This document shows, piece after piece, positions 19,399 to 27,360 of a DNA stretch of 64,000 nucleotides. The stretch comes from Acinetobacter suaedae (GTDB lineage: Bacteria; Pseudomonadota; Gammaproteobacteria; Pseudomonadales; Moraxellaceae): positions 3,224,001 to 3,288,000 of the forward strand of contig NZ_CP043909.1 in assembly GCF_008630915.1 (NCBI RefSeq), given 5' to 3'. Each line of letters begins with the position of its first letter. Position 1 is the stretch's first letter. Below the pieces are notes generated by a model, which made no database searches, was not told the DNA's origin, and worked only from the letters and a program-made list of their open reading frames with translations. The translations under genes were made by a program, and so were the position numbers.

Positions 19399-19764
19399 TT
19401 ATTCATCTTCATCATAGATATAGCTCATACAACCCCACCCATCGTACTCACCTGAAAACTCTTGTGCGATACGCACCATCCACTCTTCTAGATCAGCAAT
19501 ATCTTCATATTCCAGCATCATATTGACGTGTACATTTAACACCCACATATCGGAACCATCTGAATGTAGCTCTTCTTGATAGAGGGAGATTTTTTGTTCT
19601 TGGTGTAAAAGATGCAGGGCACATTTTTCAACCTGTTCTTGTTTTTCAAACACGATTGAAAATTCAACCTCATGCGGCTCACTTAGGTCATTCCCATCTT
19701 CAACCATTTGCCACAGTACATTGCCATTATCATCATCTGGAAATTGGTCATAATCGCGTGTCAT
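19399..19764 (-). CDS. rraB: RraB-like regulator of ribonuclease E activity
   Basis: Small acidic protein, 121 residues, resembling E. coli RraB, which binds RNase E and modulates RNA decay. Seen: N-terminal DDDNGNVLWQMVEDGNDLSEPHEVEF, and the conserved C-terminal EYDGWGCMSY followed by an acidic tail (about residues 108-121). Monocistronic, with AAAGGA ribosome site. The acidic DUF1260/RraB fold is the only family I recognise; function in this host is inferred. Confidence 0.72.
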   Translation of the reverse strand: MTRDYDQFPDDDNGNVLWQMVEDGNDLSEPHEVEFSIVFEKQEQVEKCALHLLHQEQKISLYQEELHSDGSDMWVLNVHVNMMLEYEDIADLEEWMVRIAQEFSGEYDGWGCMSYIYDEDE

Positions 19765-19901
19765 AAGAATATCCTTTGTTATGTTGTCTAGTTAATATTT
19801 GGTTTAATATTTGGCTATAGATTAACCTATTTTTATGTCAGTTTTTAGACGCATCAATATAATAATTGTAGCGAACGCCCCCGCCAAATGATCCCCATAA
19901 A

Positions 19902-20387
19902 TTAGTTTGTCTGAAGATCATATTCGATTGACAGCACCACTTGATCCAAGCATCGAATACCGTTTTCAAAAATAGGTTCGGGATAGTTTTGAAAGACATT
20001 GCGTTCGATATGGGACATACGAAAACCACATTTTTGATACAGCGCCAATTGATCAAGGCTAGAGTTGCCCGTTTTTATCCATAAAGTGTGAATGCTAGAC
20101 TGCTGAAAAGCGCCAACCACATACAAAATCAAGGTCTTGGCTAAACCTTGTCCCTGCTGACTTGAATCAACCGCAAGATTTTTTATTTCGGCTTGATCTG
20201 CATTTTGAATCAAACAAAGCTGAGCAATAATTTGATCTTGCTCATTTATCATCACAAAAATATCTGCCTGCAACAGATAAGTCGAGATCACAGCCCAATC
20301 AGGATCTGCTGCAAACAAAAGCGACTTAAGCTGTGCTTGTTGCAGCTCTGACAACTCAAGCCATGTAAGACGTTGGACTGGATACAT
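19902..20387 (-). CDS. GNAT family N-acetyltransferase
   Basis: 161-residue acetyltransferase of unknown substrate. The acetyl-CoA loop is in IKNLAVDSSQQGQGLAKTLI (about residues 73-92, Q-x-x-G-x-G/A) with the later ALYQKCGFRMSHIERN strand/helix typical of the fold. Ribosome site GAAAGGAG is strong. It lies 22 bp behind rluA on the same strand and may be co-transcribed. Confidence 0.85.
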   Translation of the reverse strand: MYPVQRLTWLELSELQQAQLKSLLFAADPDWAVISTYLLQADIFVMINEQDQIIAQLCLIQNADQAEIKNLAVDSSQQGQGLAKTLILYVVGAFQQSSIHTLWIKTGNSSLDQLALYQKCGFRMSHIERNVFQNYPEPIFENGIRCLDQVVLSIEYDLQTN

Positions 20388-20409
20388 AATTGCTCCTTTC
20401 TGCGGAAGC

Positions 20410-21075
20410 TTAAAACCTTACCTCAGCATGAATTTCTATGTTTTGCTGATGAAAAGGATGTTGAAAAGCCAGATACGCCGCATGGAGGGCCATTCGCTTC
20501 AAATGAAATTTGGCAGGTTCGGGATGATACAATTTATCCCCCATAATCGGGTGTCCAATATGCATCATATGAACGCGTAGCTGATGTGAGCGTCCTGTCA
20601 CTGGCTCTAAACGAACGCGGCTCTGATCCGTTTCTGCATCGTAATGCAACGATTGGTATAGGGTCTTCGCTGGTTTGCCCAATTCAAAATGAACCATCTG
20701 ACGTGGGCGATTCTCCCAATCGGTAATCAGTGGCACCTCGACACTGCCCTCAGCTTGAATCTTTCCCTGTACCAATGCCTCATAATATTTTTTGACTGTC
20801 CGTGCCTGAAACATTTTGCTGACTGCCACTTCCGCATCACGATGTTTGGCAAACATCAATAAACCTGATGTTGCCATATCCAAACGATGCGTCACTTTGG
20901 CAGATGGATATTTTTCTAACACACGTAAATAAGCACTATCTTGATGCTCTGGTAAGCGTCCCATAACCGACAACAAACCCGCTGGTTTATTCACCACAAC
21001 CAAATCATCATCTTCATAGAGGATTTCTAATGGTTGCTGCGGTGGTGTGTAAATAAAATTGTCGTTTAGCGCCAT
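20410..21075 (-). CDS. rluA: Dual-specificity rRNA/tRNA pseudouridine synthase RluA
   Basis: Isomerises uridine in 23S rRNA (U746) and tRNA (U32) in E. coli; this 221-residue protein is similar in length and motifs. Catalytic motif HRLDMATSG at about residues 63-71 with Asp66; GLLSVMGRL and DWENRPRQ near the N-terminus and middle; C-terminal PVTGRSHQLRVHM. There is no S4 domain, which separates RluA from RluC/RluD. The ATG at 21075 is chosen over an upstream TTG. The parS site lies 100 bp before its start. Confidence 0.92.
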   Translation of the reverse strand: MALNDNFIYTPPQQPLEILYEDDDLVVVNKPAGLLSVMGRLPEHQDSAYLRVLEKYPSAKVTHRLDMATSGLLMFAKHRDAEVAVSKMFQARTVKKYYEALVQGKIQAEGSVEVPLITDWENRPRQMVHFELGKPAKTLYQSLHYDAETDQSRVRLEPVTGRSHQLRVHMMHIGHPIMGDKLYHPEPAKFHLKRMALHAAYLAFQHPFHQQNIEIHAEVRF

Positions 21076-21174
21076 GTAGATCAAAATAGTCAAAGAGAAA
21101 ATCAGCGCAAATCATAAAGAAATTTAGGCAATACAGCAAAAGCATTTCAGCCATAATTAATAAAAGTGTGACTT

Positions 21175-21192
21175 ATGTTTCACGTGAAACAT
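21175..21192. promoter_or_regulatory. parS: Chromosomal parS centromere site
   Basis: Perfect 18-bp palindrome ATGTTTCACGTGAAACAT whose inner 16 bp equal the consensus ParB/Spo0J binding site TGTTTCACGTGAAACA. It is intergenic between rluA and the DapB-like gene, 20.6 kb from the start of parA. No second exact copy was seen by eye in the window. Confidence 0.95.
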
Positions 21193-21220
21193 CAGCACCT
21201 AGATTCAACTCAAGCAGAGG

Positions 21221-22003
21221 TTATGGTGCCAAAATATGCGCCTCTTGTTGCTCATCCAATTTGAAAAAAGGCAATAATAATGCCTCCATATTATAAAACC
21301 CTTTCGGTTTATCTTTTAGGTTTTCGATGGCAAATAAAATACCGTTGCCAAAAGCTTCACGGGTGATGGATTCGTGTTTGAGTCGCACCGTTTGAAATGG
21401 AAAACCGAATAAAATTTCATGCACCCCCACAATCCCACCTGCACGTACTGATTTAATGCTGTCTTCAGGCAGATCAAGTTCTCGTGTGATGACTCTGGCT
21501 GTACCTGAAACCTCAGGTTTAGCTTTAAAATGTTCTTCAATCACATCAATATCGGTCTCAGGTGCAATATTTTTCAAAATCTTTGCTGCAAGAATGACAA
21601 AATTGATCCCAAGGGTAATATTAGGTGAATGTAAGACACAAGTTTGGGTTGCAAGCTGTTTGAGTTGTTGAATTCGCTGTTCAGGATATTGAGATACCGC
21701 ACTGATAATCGTGATACCGCGTCTCGCCGCTTCCTCAGCATAGTAATCCAAGCCATTTTCCGAGGAAAAATCAACAATAATATCAACTGGATAACGATCT
21801 AAAAGTGCAGCTATAGAATATTCATCTTTTGAAAAAATATGGCTAGGTTCATCGGATTCTATTCCCAAGAAATCAGCAACCGACTGTTGTTCCAACTGTT
21901 TTGATTGACGGATAACCCATTGTAAATTGGTCTTTTTCGACTCTAATAATACTGATGCAACTGCACGGCCTGTTTTACCAAAGCCAATAATACCCACTTT
22001 CAT
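21221..22003 (-). CDS. Dihydrodipicolinate-reductase-like oxidoreductase (atypical DapB paralogue)
   Basis: 260-residue protein with a Rossmann N-terminus (MKVGIIGFGKTGRAVASVLL) and a DapB-type C-terminal domain. The DapB active-site segment appears in altered form, VIEEHFKAKPEVSGTAR (about residues 154-170). The first catalytic His (158) and the Lys (162) are kept, but the second His is Phe and the D-A-P before SGT is replaced by E-V. True DapB has E-x-H-H-x-x-K-x-D-x-P-SGT. So it may reduce a different substrate. The ATG at 22003 with AAGGA at 8 nt is preferred over a longer frame. It stands alone beside parS. Confidence 0.7.
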   Translation of the reverse strand: MKVGIIGFGKTGRAVASVLLESKKTNLQWVIRQSKQLEQQSVADFLGIESDEPSHIFSKDEYSIAALLDRYPVDIIVDFSSENGLDYYAEEAARRGITIISAVSQYPEQRIQQLKQLATQTCVLHSPNITLGINFVILAAKILKNIAPETDIDVIEEHFKAKPEVSGTARVITRELDLPEDSIKSVRAGGIVGVHEILFGFPFQTVRLKHESITREAFGNGILFAIENLKDKPKGFYNMEALLLPFFKLDEQQEAHILAP

Positions 22004-22306
22004 TTGAATTGTCCTTTCATGCATTTGAGGGCTTCCCAACATCCCCCAATCGAGATTTATCAGATACCAAGATTCATCTCATAAATTGTGTAAATACCCT
22101 CCAAAACACCAAAGTCAGGCTCAAACTAGCAACTCAGTTTGACACTGTCAATCAAGTAAAGCATGTTAAAAATCAATCTATATAATATAACTATTTGAAA
22201 ATAATAAACTTATTAAAGTGTCACATTATATGTAGCCAACATAAGTTTTGTATAATCAATGATTTATATTGAACAAAGATGGAGAAATTAGAATGAAGGG
22301 AGGTTT

Positions 22307-22369
22307 AGTTTTTAGTTTTTAGTTTTTAGTTTTTAGTTTTTAGTTTTTAGTTTTTAGTTTTTAGTTTTT
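22307..22369. repeat. 7-bp tandem repeat (AGTTTTT)9
   Basis: Nine perfect consecutive AGTTTTT units plus partial units at both ends (about 22302-22374). Because 7 is not a multiple of 3, every frame on either strand meets TAG or TAA within three units, so the tract blocks translation on both strands. It is a potential variable-number locus. Confidence 0.97.
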
Positions 22370-22751
22370 AGTTTCAGAATTTTGAGGGTATCAAGGGAAA
22401 ACATGTTGTTTACTTCAACACCTATGACTTTGTAAGCCATAACCTTTGCCTATAAACTTTTGATCTATAGCGTCCTAAGCCGAATCGAGACCTTTTGGGT
22501 TCGTACACACTTGCTTTGTAAGCATCGGTGCATGCTACTCTTTTCGATCCCTTTCACACCCTTGAGACATAGTTTAGGCAGATCGAGGTGGGATTGTTTT
22601 GCTAAAAACCAAAAGATTTTTTATGTTTTTAGAAACAATTTCTGATCAATGCTTAAATATTGGAAATATTTCCCACAGCTAATAAAAATATGAGATTTAT
22701 ATTCCGATATATTCAAATTTACATGTGTATTTTTTCATTTAGGCATAAAAA
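22370..22751. other. Intergenic region without a supported gene
   Basis: The whole stretch 22004-22751 between the DapB-like gene and the EamA transporter holds the 7-bp repeat tract and otherwise only short open frames without ribosome sites or recognisable products. It is AT-rich on both sides and less so in the middle (22480-22600). I see no tRNA, terminator or operator here that I would defend. Confidence 0.6.
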
Positions 22752-23639
22752 TTATGCCCAAATCACCATAATCGCAGCAACGATCACCAGCCATAAGCCC
22801 AAATGATCTGTTCTTGCTAATTTTTCTTTAAAGAAAAATGCTGAGATCAGTAAGCTAAATAAAATCTCAATCTGACCGAGCGTTTTCACGATTGCAACGC
22901 TTTGCATACTCATTGCACTGAACCAACCCAATGAAGCAAGGAAACTGCAAACACTTACCTTGAAGGTGAGTCCCAATCGTTGCCACATTTTATATAAGGT
23001 CTGACGGCTAAAAATCCCGAGATATATCAACATAATGATGCACTGGAAGCTGATCAGGCTACACAGTACCCATGCCGCACGATGGAGAAATGGCAACATG
23101 CCGAGTTCTAAACTGGCTTCACGGACTAACAATGAGGTAATCGCAAAACATAAACCACTGCCTAAGCCAATCATGAGTGTTTTGATTGAAAGTTCGGTGT
23201 GTTGCCGTCCTTTACTCAGTAAAAATACTGCCACTGCACCAATCGAAACGCCCACCCATCCCCAAGCGGTTAAATGCTCTTGTAAGAACAACACCCCGAC
23301 CAATGCCGCTAAGATGGCTTCACTTTTGGCAAGTCCAACTCCGATAGCATAGTTCTTTTGTTGAAATAATTTGACCATTAAAGCGGTTGCATAGATTTGG
23401 CTCACCCCAGCAATCACCACATAGAACCAAAATTTATGGGTGAAGCTGACTTCGCTCGTCACAGGTTGTTGGTTATAGAGAAAAGCCAAATAACCAAAGG
23501 CAAAAATCGGTGCAAATAGAAATCTTGCCAGTGTCGTGCCATAAACATCGACTGTGGTACTGAGTTGTTTTTGAAATGCATTGCGCCATGCCTGCATAAA
23601 TGCAGCCATCAAGGTAAATAAAATCCAAGTAAAAGTCAT
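22752..23639 (-). CDS. EamA/DMT family transporter
   Basis: Inner-membrane drug/metabolite transporter with ten predicted membrane spans in two EamA repeats (about residues 1-140 and 150-295). Typical segments: LAKSEAILAALVGVLFLQEHLTAWGWVGV (split; end of repeat 1) and LGQIEILFSLLISAFFFKEKL (end of repeat 2). Substrate unknown. The frame can be extended 23 codons to an ATG at 23708, but the usual family N-terminus begins at MTFTWILF (23639). Neither start has a clear ribosome site. Confidence 0.85.
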   Translation of the reverse strand: MTFTWILFTLMAAFMQAWRNAFQKQLSTTVDVYGTTLARFLFAPIFAFGYLAFLYNQQPVTSEVSFTHKFWFYVVIAGVSQIYATALMVKLFQQKNYAIGVGLAKSEAILAALVGVLFLQEHLTAWGWVGVSIGAVAVFLLSKGRQHTELSIKTLMIGLGSGLCFAITSLLVREASLELGMLPFLHRAAWVLCSLISFQCIIMLIYLGIFSRQTLYKMWQRLGLTFKVSVCSFLASLGWFSAMSMQSVAIVKTLGQIEILFSLLISAFFFKEKLARTDHLGLWLVIVAAIMVIWA

Positions 23640-23755
23640 AACGACAAATGCACATTCAAAATATGCATGTAATTTACTCGTTTCATTGTAATTTTTCGAG
23701 CTTTGCATTGAATAAATTATTTGCTGGTATAGCTCGCTCTCTTATTTTCGCTCAC

Positions 23756-23787
23756 AAAAAAGCCCTATCGAGTGATAGGGCTTTCTT
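23756..23787 (-). terminator. Rho-independent terminator of the zinc-ribbon gene
   Basis: Perfect stem AGCCCTATC / GATAGGGCT with GAGT loop, T-run on both sides. Confidence 0.85.
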
Positions 23788-23820
23788 CAAAACAGCGGAT
23801 AACTGTTTGGTGTCTGCGGC

Positions 23821-23964
23821 TTAAGCAATCTTACTGTTAAATTGATTGCCAAGGCATTTGGTACACGGAGGTAAACGATCAGTACCAATTTCTAAATAAA
23901 CGCGATGTCCGCATTGGACACAAAAATAGAAGCCAGTTCCAGGTCTTTCGCCAGCAGTAACCAT
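23821..23964 (-). CDS. Small zinc-ribbon protein (47 residues)
   Basis: Short gene reading MVTAGERPGTGFYFCVQCGH, then an acidic linker, then PPCTKCLGNQF. The two Cys pairs C-x2-C and C-x2-C (about residues 15/18 and 34/37) make a complete rubredoxin/zinc-ribbon-like metal site. A strong ribosome site (TGGAGAA, 7 nt) precedes the ATG at 23964 and a terminator follows, so it is a real transcription unit. Function unknown; such ribbons may bind nucleic acid or partner proteins. Confidence 0.85.
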   Translation of the reverse strand: MVTAGERPGTGFYFCVQCGHRVYLEIGTDRLPPCTKCLGNQFNSKIA

Positions 23965-24233
23965 CTTTGTTCTCCATAGATTTTAGAAATGGTATATATA
24001 CTATAGCGTGATAGTTTTGATTATTTATTGACCTTTCTGACGAATGGTGATGGCGGAAAAGTTAAAGATGGAATTTAGATATTTTGCTTAGACAATTATA
24101 AAAATTTTGAGGAGCGGAAATTCTCTACTTTTCCATAATAGGAATAGATTATTCAAAACACCAAACCTCAAGAATAGATTCAAGAATCAGGATCGTGAGA
24201 TACGACAGGAGTCATATCCAGCAACTAAATACG
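23965..24233. other. Intergenic region between the zinc-ribbon gene and the Hachiman operon
   Basis: AT-rich, no supported gene. It should contain the zinc-ribbon promoter (a TATATATACTATAG-like stretch near 23993). An open frame from 24107 has no ribosome site and reads through the hamB terminator, so it is not called. Confidence 0.55.
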
Positions 24234-24264
24234 AAAAAGCCCAACAGGATGTCGGGCTTTTTTT
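24234..24264 (-). terminator. Rho-independent terminator behind hamB
   Basis: Stem AAAGCCCAACA / TGTCGGGCTTT with one A-C mismatch, GGA loop and a T-run on the plus side and A-run on the minus side; sits 13 bp past the hamB stop. Confidence 0.8.
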
Positions 24265-24276
24265 ATATTTTGAGTT

Positions 24277-26361
24277 TTATCCCCCAATACCTTTATAAAA
24301 GATACCAATCACATATTTATCGAAAGTATCTAAATCATTCACTTGCTGTATCAGATTATCAAAACCAATTTCTAGGAAGGCATTTATAACATCATTTACT
24401 TCTCTTTCATTATTTTCTAAATCAATTAGCTGTGAAAGATGAATCTTGCGTGAAATAAAACGTGGCAGACCAAATTCCTCTAAATAAAACACATTTTTAG
24501 GTAGAAATGAATGAGATATTTTTTCAATAAATGTATTTATATTTATAGGTTTATAAGAAACTCTCTTATTATAAATTATTTCAAAAGATTTAAGGAAATT
24601 TGCCAGATTATGAGATATTAAACGCTCAATCTTAAAAAAATCATCTATATTAAGATCAAAATCCTCTAATTCAGTAATAATTTCAGGTATTTCTTTTATC
24701 CAGTTATTTCTGATAACTAAAAGAACTTTAAGAATATCTGAATATTTTGCACCCAAATTTGTTGGCTTTATTGAATAAAAGATATTATTTAATTGTCTCT
24801 CCCAATATTTATATTCTGCATTTAGTAAATTTACGTTTGCAAACTTTGAAGGATTAGACAGAACAGCATAAGCAATTCTCTGTAAATTAGATGATTCAGA
24901 AGCATCTAACTCCTGAATATTCTTTAATTCGGAATATTTTACCCCTAGAAGATCAGCCATTTTACTTTTAAAATTAATAATCCGACTTAACTCATCTGAA
25001 CTTAACTCATTCGCAAACTCATCCTCATCCAATAATAATGAAGCTTCTTCTTGAAGTTCTAGGTCAAGTACTACGGCTTCTTCTTCAGGTGGCCTTTCTA
25101 GAAGAAATGCTTCTCCCACAAAGTACTTAAACATTCTTCCAGTTCTACCCACTATATTTCGATAAGTAAAAAAACTAAGCATAGAATTACTAATTCTATT
25201 ACTCCAAAGTATTATATTTTTTGTACACGTATTTACACCTTCAATAATAGAAGAAGTCGAAACTATAATATTTAGTGGCATTTCACTTTCATATATATTC
25301 AATTGAATTTGAGTTAAAGATCTATGTAAACTACTATTATAAGTAGCAACCCCTCTTTCAACAATAAAGCTCAAATACCATGTACTAGAGTAATTTTTCC
25401 TAATCCAATCTAAAAAATCTTTTAAAAAAATATTATTTTTATTTTTTTCATTTTCAAACAGTATTGTACACACTCCACTTAAAGAAACATGAGAGTTTAC
25501 ATAAACCAATGTTTTTCCATTAACTTTATTTAACACATCAATAAAGGCCTGTGTTTTACTATAGTTTTTATTTATTTTATCATATGTCTTTTCAATATTT
25601 AATGCTACAGTATTACAATCAAAACTTATAAACTCTATACCTTTAGTAAATATATTTTCGGTAAGATCGCTAATATTAGGAGCCAAATAATACCTTTGTT
25701 TAGCAATTTTCTGAAACTCAAGCATTGCTCTTTGCAAGCTGATACTTCTAGTATCTTTTTCATTTTTACTTGCTTTATAAAACTCATCAATAACAAGTAA
25801 ATCAATTTCTGTAATTTTATCTTGATAATTTAATGCTCTCTCCTGAGGAAGAATTAAAATATTTTTTTCTGCTAACGTGATATCCGTAGTTGTGATAATT
25901 TTATAATCTTCTTTGAATTTATTTTGTAGCCTTCTTCTAATTTCATCAGCTAAAGCAATAGTTGGAACTATTATCATTATATTTTTTGGTTTTATTAAAT
26001 TAATATAAGCATCAATAATAAAACTTTTGCCGAAACTTGTTGGAGCGCTTACCGCTAAGTTTTTCCCCTCTAGTAAGCCTGACAATAGTTTTGATTGTTC
26101 TCTATGAAGAACAACCTCCTTATCTCCAATATTTACAGTAAAGGCTTCTAATAAGAACTTCTCTTGCCAATTTGCAGTAGCTTTATCCATATAAGGGTAA
26201 AGCCCAACTTTTCTGATTAAATCATTTAATGGTAGACGTATATAATTTATTTCATCATCACTAAGACTGTCAATTAAACGAATTATTGTTTCTCTTGCTG
26301 CATTTTCCTTACCCTCTATTAATAAGTTATTTATTATATGTAAAGTTTCAAAGCTACTCAT
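24277..26361 (-). CDS. hamB: Hachiman anti-phage system helicase HamB
   Basis: Superfamily 2 helicase partner of HamA, 694 residues. Motif I is APTSFGKSF (about residues 106-114), motif Ia IIVPTIALADEIRRRL (about 130-145), motif II IDEFY (about 191-195), motif V VSTSSIIEGVN and motif VI NIVGRTGRMFKYFVGEAFL. A long C-terminal region of about 250 residues has no domain I recognise. In characterised Hachiman systems HamB is the DNA-surveying helicase that controls the HamA nuclease. The ATG overlaps the hamA stop by one base (TAATG), so the two are translationally coupled. AT content is far above the flanking acnD, a sign of acquisition. A generic DEAD/DEAH helicase is the alternative, but the DUF1837 partner makes Hachiman much more likely. 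Confidence 0.9.
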   Translation of the reverse strand: MSSFETLHIINNLLIEGKENAARETIIRLIDSLSDDEINYIRLPLNDLIRKVGLYPYMDKATANWQEKFLLEAFTVNIGDKEVVLHREQSKLLSGLLEGKNLAVSAPTSFGKSFIIDAYINLIKPKNIMIIVPTIALADEIRRRLQNKFKEDYKIITTTDITLAEKNILILPQERALNYQDKITEIDLLVIDEFYKASKNEKDTRSISLQRAMLEFQKIAKQRYYLAPNISDLTENIFTKGIEFISFDCNTVALNIEKTYDKINKNYSKTQAFIDVLNKVNGKTLVYVNSHVSLSGVCTILFENEKNKNNIFLKDFLDWIRKNYSSTWYLSFIVERGVATYNSSLHRSLTQIQLNIYESEMPLNIIVSTSSIIEGVNTCTKNIILWSNRISNSMLSFFTYRNIVGRTGRMFKYFVGEAFLLERPPEEEAVVLDLELQEEASLLLDEDEFANELSSDELSRIINFKSKMADLLGVKYSELKNIQELDASESSNLQRIAYAVLSNPSKFANVNLLNAEYKYWERQLNNIFYSIKPTNLGAKYSDILKVLLVIRNNWIKEIPEIITELEDFDLNIDDFFKIERLISHNLANFLKSFEIIYNKRVSYKPININTFIEKISHSFLPKNVFYLEEFGLPRFISRKIHLSQLIDLENNEREVNDVINAFLEIGFDNLIQQVNDLDTFDKYVIGIFYKGIGG

Positions 26362-27284
26362 TAGTCTATTGCCCCATCTTTATAGAATTCAACAGCTTTT
26401 AAAAATTTATTAACAATTTGCTCTTTATTTGGAACTGGAAACAATATTAAATGAAATTTAATATTACTATATAAATGCAAATCTTTTAATTTATTATATT
26501 GCTTATAAAAATAAGAGTTAATTTTATCACTATACATTTCTTTAATACTATCACAGTATTCCTTACTATAAATAGTAGTATTATTTGTTATTTCACATTC
26601 ATGTAAAACCATTATAGGTACATTTATTAATGGCTTTATAGCATCAATACTACTCCTTGGGGATAAATCTTTTCTTATTTTTTCAACGACATTCTCACTT
26701 AACCCCAAATACTGAAGGTCACTTACACCTAAAATTAGAGAATTTTCTTTTTTCAATTTATCTGTTTGTAATGCATTATACAATGAATTAGTTATTTGAT
26801 AAAAATTACTATCGTTCAAGCTATTAAAAAATTTTGCTTCGCCAAACCAAAGACTATACTCTTCTCCATCAACTACTATATGAACACTATCGGCTCCTTT
26901 AGCATTATCTTGACTATTTTGTTTATAATAAATTTTTGGTACAACGGGTAGTGCTTTGTAATAATTATTCATTATTGCGTAAAGCATAATTTCTGCTACT
27001 TCACTTCCACGTCCTATTTCATCACTTTCATTTGCAAATCTTAAGCTTTTCGCTGCTGCAACAAGCTTTTGATGACTTTTATCAAATAATGCTTGTCGCT
27101 CTTGATAGTTTAATGCAGTATCTGCAATATTATCCCATATAAAATTATTAAATTTACTAGTTCTCCATTTACCATCTTCAAAATCATTTAAAAAAGATAT
27201 CACTTTTTTATTTTCTATAACTGCAATTTTTTCATTCGTACATATATTTTTAAAATCATCACAGATTAATATATCAAAATCCAT
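26361..27284 (-). CDS. hamA: Hachiman anti-phage system nuclease HamA (DUF1837)
   Basis: Effector of the Hachiman defence system, 307 residues. DUF1837 proteins have a PD-(D/E)xK nuclease core. Here it is visible as GADSVHIVVDG (Asp132) followed by LWFGEAKFF (Glu149-x-Lys151), with upstream acidic GSEVAEIM (about 94-101), so the catalytic site appears intact. The start is the ATG at 27284 behind GGAAAG; a TTG 12 bp upstream is less likely. It is preceded by a terminator behind acnD and only 76 bp of intergenic sequence, so its promoter must lie within that space. Confidence 0.92.
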   Translation of the reverse strand: MDFDILICDDFKNICTNEKIAVIENKKVISFLNDFEDGKWRTSKFNNFIWDNIADTALNYQERQALFDKSHQKLVAAAKSLRFANESDEIGRGSEVAEIMLYAIMNNYYKALPVVPKIYYKQNSQDNAKGADSVHIVVDGEEYSLWFGEAKFFNSLNDSNFYQITNSLYNALQTDKLKKENSLILGVSDLQYLGLSENVVEKIRKDLSPRSSIDAIKPLINVPIMVLHECEITNNTTIYSKEYCDSIKEMYSDKINSYFYKQYNKLKDLHLYSNIKFHLILFPVPNKEQIVNKFLKAVEFYKDGAID

Positions 27285-27296
27285 ATAACTTTCCAA

Positions 27297-27330
27297 AAAA
27301 ATACCCCATTTTTAAAATAGGGTATTTTTC
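27297..27330 (-). terminator. Rho-independent terminator behind acnD
   Basis: Stem AAAATACCC / GGGTATTTT with an inner ATTTT/AAAAT pairing; insulates the prp operon from hamAB. Confidence 0.8.
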
Positions 27331-27360
27331 AAACAATATCAATAATATTTAACTAAAGTA

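Noticed and set aside
22293..22322. ATG with a good Shine-Dalgarno (GGAGA) running into the 7-bp repeats, as a phase-variable gene
   Set aside because: It meets TAG after nine codons, and three or more repeat units create a stop in every frame, so changing unit number cannot restore a frame.
22480..22600. Possible tRNA-like or small RNA sequence in the gene-poor region
   Set aside because: Some short inverted pieces (TGCTT/AAGCA) but no cloverleaf, promoter or terminator could be found.
24107..24298. Open reading frames on the plus strand around the hamB terminator
   Set aside because: No ribosome site, they read through a terminator hairpin and resemble no known protein.
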